A stretch of 64,000 nt of DNA from Caldilineaceae bacterium (GTDB lineage: Bacteria > Chloroflexota > Anaerolineae > Caldilineales > Caldilineaceae): the NCBI GenBank assembly GCA_022821545.1, contig JAJEDJ010000032.1, positions 1-64,000 of the forward strand, read 5' to 3'. The notes beneath the pieces were generated by a model. It was not told the DNA's origin and ran no database searches. It was given only the letters and a program-made list of their open reading frames with translations. Position numbers and translations under genes: made by a program. Within the stretch, counting starts at the first letter, position 1, and every line of letters starts with the position of its first letter. Positions 62,890-64,000 of this stretch are shown here, piece by piece.

Positions 62890-63648
62890 ATGAGCATTGA
62901 GCACGCGGTTGAGATGCGAGGAATCTCAAAGAGATTTGGCAACGTCCAGGCGCTCAATCGCGTCGACTTGGAGTTGCGACGCGGGGAGCTGTTGGGTCTG
63001 GTGGGCGACAATGCGGCTGGAAAGTCTACGCTGATGAAGACGCTATATGGAGCGGTGCTTCCGGACGCAGGCGAGATTTTCATCGAAGGGCAGAAGGCCG
63101 CGCTGCGCAATCCACGCGACGCCCAGGCCCTGGGCCTGGCGATGATATACCAGGATCTGGCCGTCTTCAACAATCTGGACGTTGCCGCCAATGTCTTCAC
63201 CGGGCGGGAGTACACCAGGCGAGTCCTTGGCATCACTTTTCTCGACAAGAAAAGGATGTACAACGAGTCGGAAGCGCTGCTGTCGCGGCTGCGCATCAAT
63301 ATCAGTTCTCCCAAGCTGCTGGTCGAGAGGATGTCCGGGGGTCAGCGCCAGATGGTGGCTGTTGCGCGGGCCATCGGTTTTGATGCCACGATTCTGATCA
63401 TGGATGAGCCGACAGCCGCTTTGGGGGTGAAGGAGGCCAACACCTTGCTGGACCTTATGTCTGAGCTGCGCGATCAAGGAATTTCGATCATCCTGATCAC
63501 GCATCGCATTAGCGATGTGCTGTCTATCGGGGATCGAGTGATGGTGCTGAAGGGCGGGGAAAGGCAGGGGATCCTCAACGTTGAAGATTCAACGCTGGAG
63601 GATGTTGAGTACCTGATCGTACGGGGGCGGCCTGACGGCAGCGGCTAG
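62890..63648 (+). CDS. Sugar ABC transporter ATPase, single-domain
   Basis: 252 residues from ATG 62890. Walker A GLVGDNAAGKSTLMKTLYGA, Q-loop MIYQDLAVFNNLDVAANVFT, signature ERMSGGQRQMVAVARAIGF, Walker B ILIMDEPTAALGVKEANTLL and the H-loop LITHRISDV. RbsA proteins usually have two such domains (about 500 residues). This one is half size and complete, as in some xylose- and fructose-type importers, so it would act as a homodimer. No ribosome-binding site is obvious. Confidence 0.92.
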   Translation: MSIEHAVEMRGISKRFGNVQALNRVDLELRRGELLGLVGDNAAGKSTLMKTLYGAVLPDAGEIFIEGQKAALRNPRDAQALGLAMIYQDLAVFNNLDVAANVFTGREYTRRVLGITFLDKKRMYNESEALLSRLRINISSPKLLVERMSGGQRQMVAVARAIGFDATILIMDEPTAALGVKEANTLLDLMSELRDQGISIILITHRISDVLSIGDRVMVLKGGERQGILNVEDSTLEDVEYLIVRGRPDGSG

Positions 63649-63825
63649 TGGTTTGCGCTCCACCCTCCCCATCAGCCAATCGACAGTTTCTCAATCGAGG
63701 ATTTCAAAGAACTACTGCAACTGAATCTCGTCAGCGTCTTTGCCGCCTGGATCTTGAAGCCGCCACCCGCTCGCGATTATCTTCCGCTCTCTCCTCGGAA
63801 TCCCATCTCTTTACCAGAGTTGACT

Positions 63826-64000
63826 TCAACTATCCGGAGTGACCTGATGGAGCGGCTCCAGCCCCTTGGAGACCCGCTCCACGTTGTCGGCTGCGGCCTG
63901 ACCGCGGCGCTGCGCGGTCTCCCTTGTTACGCCGGCGACGTGCGGGGTGCAGTACATGTTGTCCATCTGCAGCAGTGGGTGGGAGCTCGGAAGCGGCTCG
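63826..64000 (-). CDS. D-2-hydroxyacid dehydrogenase, C-terminal end (cut by window)
   Basis: The minus strand reads EPLPSSHPLLQMDNMYCTPH, then VAGVTRETAQRRGQAAADNV and on to a stop at 63828-63826, open to the window edge. The E-P-L-P-x-x-H-P-L-L and T-P-H-V-A-G-x-T motifs include the catalytic His region of the NAD-dependent 2-hydroxyacid dehydrogenase family (SerA, GyaR and relatives). Only the last 57 or so residues are visible. It is convergent with the sugar importer and may act on a related hydroxyacid. Confidence 0.88.
   Translation of the reverse strand, partial: EPLPSSHPLLQMDNMYCTPHVAGVTRETAQRRGQAAADNVERVSKGLEPLHQVTPDS

Noticed and set aside
63676-63745. Possible SDR relic (FSIEDFKELLQLNLVSVFAA in one frame)
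   Set aside because: The similarity to the SDR segment before the NNAG/Ser region is short, and no cofactor loop or Y-x-x-x-K lies around it. Too weak to annotate.

Overview
The window is high-GC bacterial chromosome, most likely from an uncultivated member of the Chloroflexota (Caldilineae/Anaerolineae type). This is inferred from gene content: an F420 biosynthesis gene beside an F420-dependent oxidoreductase, molybdenum hydroxylase subunits, a sigma factor fused to a bifunctional-nuclease domain, many lipoproteins with an (L/G)-A-C-Q-P box, Thr/Pro-rich secreted proteins, and several dipeptide-type ABC importers. No rRNA, tRNA, CRISPR array or complete insertion sequence was seen.

Left part (1-10 kb). 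A four-gene plus-strand module (DUF2207 membrane protein, membrane/zinc-ribbon protein, coiled-coil protein, SPFH protein ending in an excisionase-like HTH) resembles the ydjFGHI envelope-stress locus of Bacillus. It is followed by a scrap zone (3.85-9.6 kb). This holds decayed toxin-antitoxin fragments, a Tat-exported lipoprotein with two Cache-like repeats, a truncated nitrilase copy joined to a frameshifted copy of the SPFH gene's HTH end, an intact HigBA-type toxin-antitoxin pair, an orphan gene with a strong promoter and operator-like repeat, and the intact nitrilase.

Middle part (9.6-38 kb). A minus-strand operon encodes a molybdenum hydroxylase (fused FAD/2Fe-2S subunit and large subunit), an F420-type luciferase-like oxidoreductase, a GNAT enzyme and an acyltransferase. 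Divergent from it are a nitroreductase/FbiB-like gene, cofD, an SH3b lipoprotein and a GPH-type transporter that appears to start at ATT. Core genes follow: murA (with Asp in place of the catalytic Cys), gyrB, a MazG-like gene, the primary sigma factor and a methyltransferase. Next come an OsmC-family gene with an in-frame UGA at the conserved Cys position (candidate selenoprotein), a promoter-to-terminator unit for an unidentified structured RNA, and an arginine/carbamoyl-phosphate operon (argC, an rRNA methyltransferase gene, argB, argD, an ArgA-like GNAT gene, carA). A sigma/bifunctional-nuclease fusion lies convergent to carA.

Right part (38-64 kb). After a PA14-domain lipoprotein comes a long plus-strand catabolic region. 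It holds a sugar-isomerase-like gene, two SDR dehydrogenases, two peptide/opine-type ABC importers (one with a fused permease-ATPase), a cupin, a Gfo/Idh/MocA oxidoreductase, a P450, a VOC protein, an Ldh-family dehydrogenase, an RraA-like aldolase and a ribose-type ABC importer. The C-terminal end of a D-2-hydroxyacid dehydrogenase lies on the opposite strand at the edge. Together these suggest uptake and oxidation of small organic acids, sugar acids or similar host- or detritus-derived compounds. One perfect parS-like site (41588-41603) and one near-perfect site (29654-29669) suggest this part of the chromosome is within reach of the ParB partition system.
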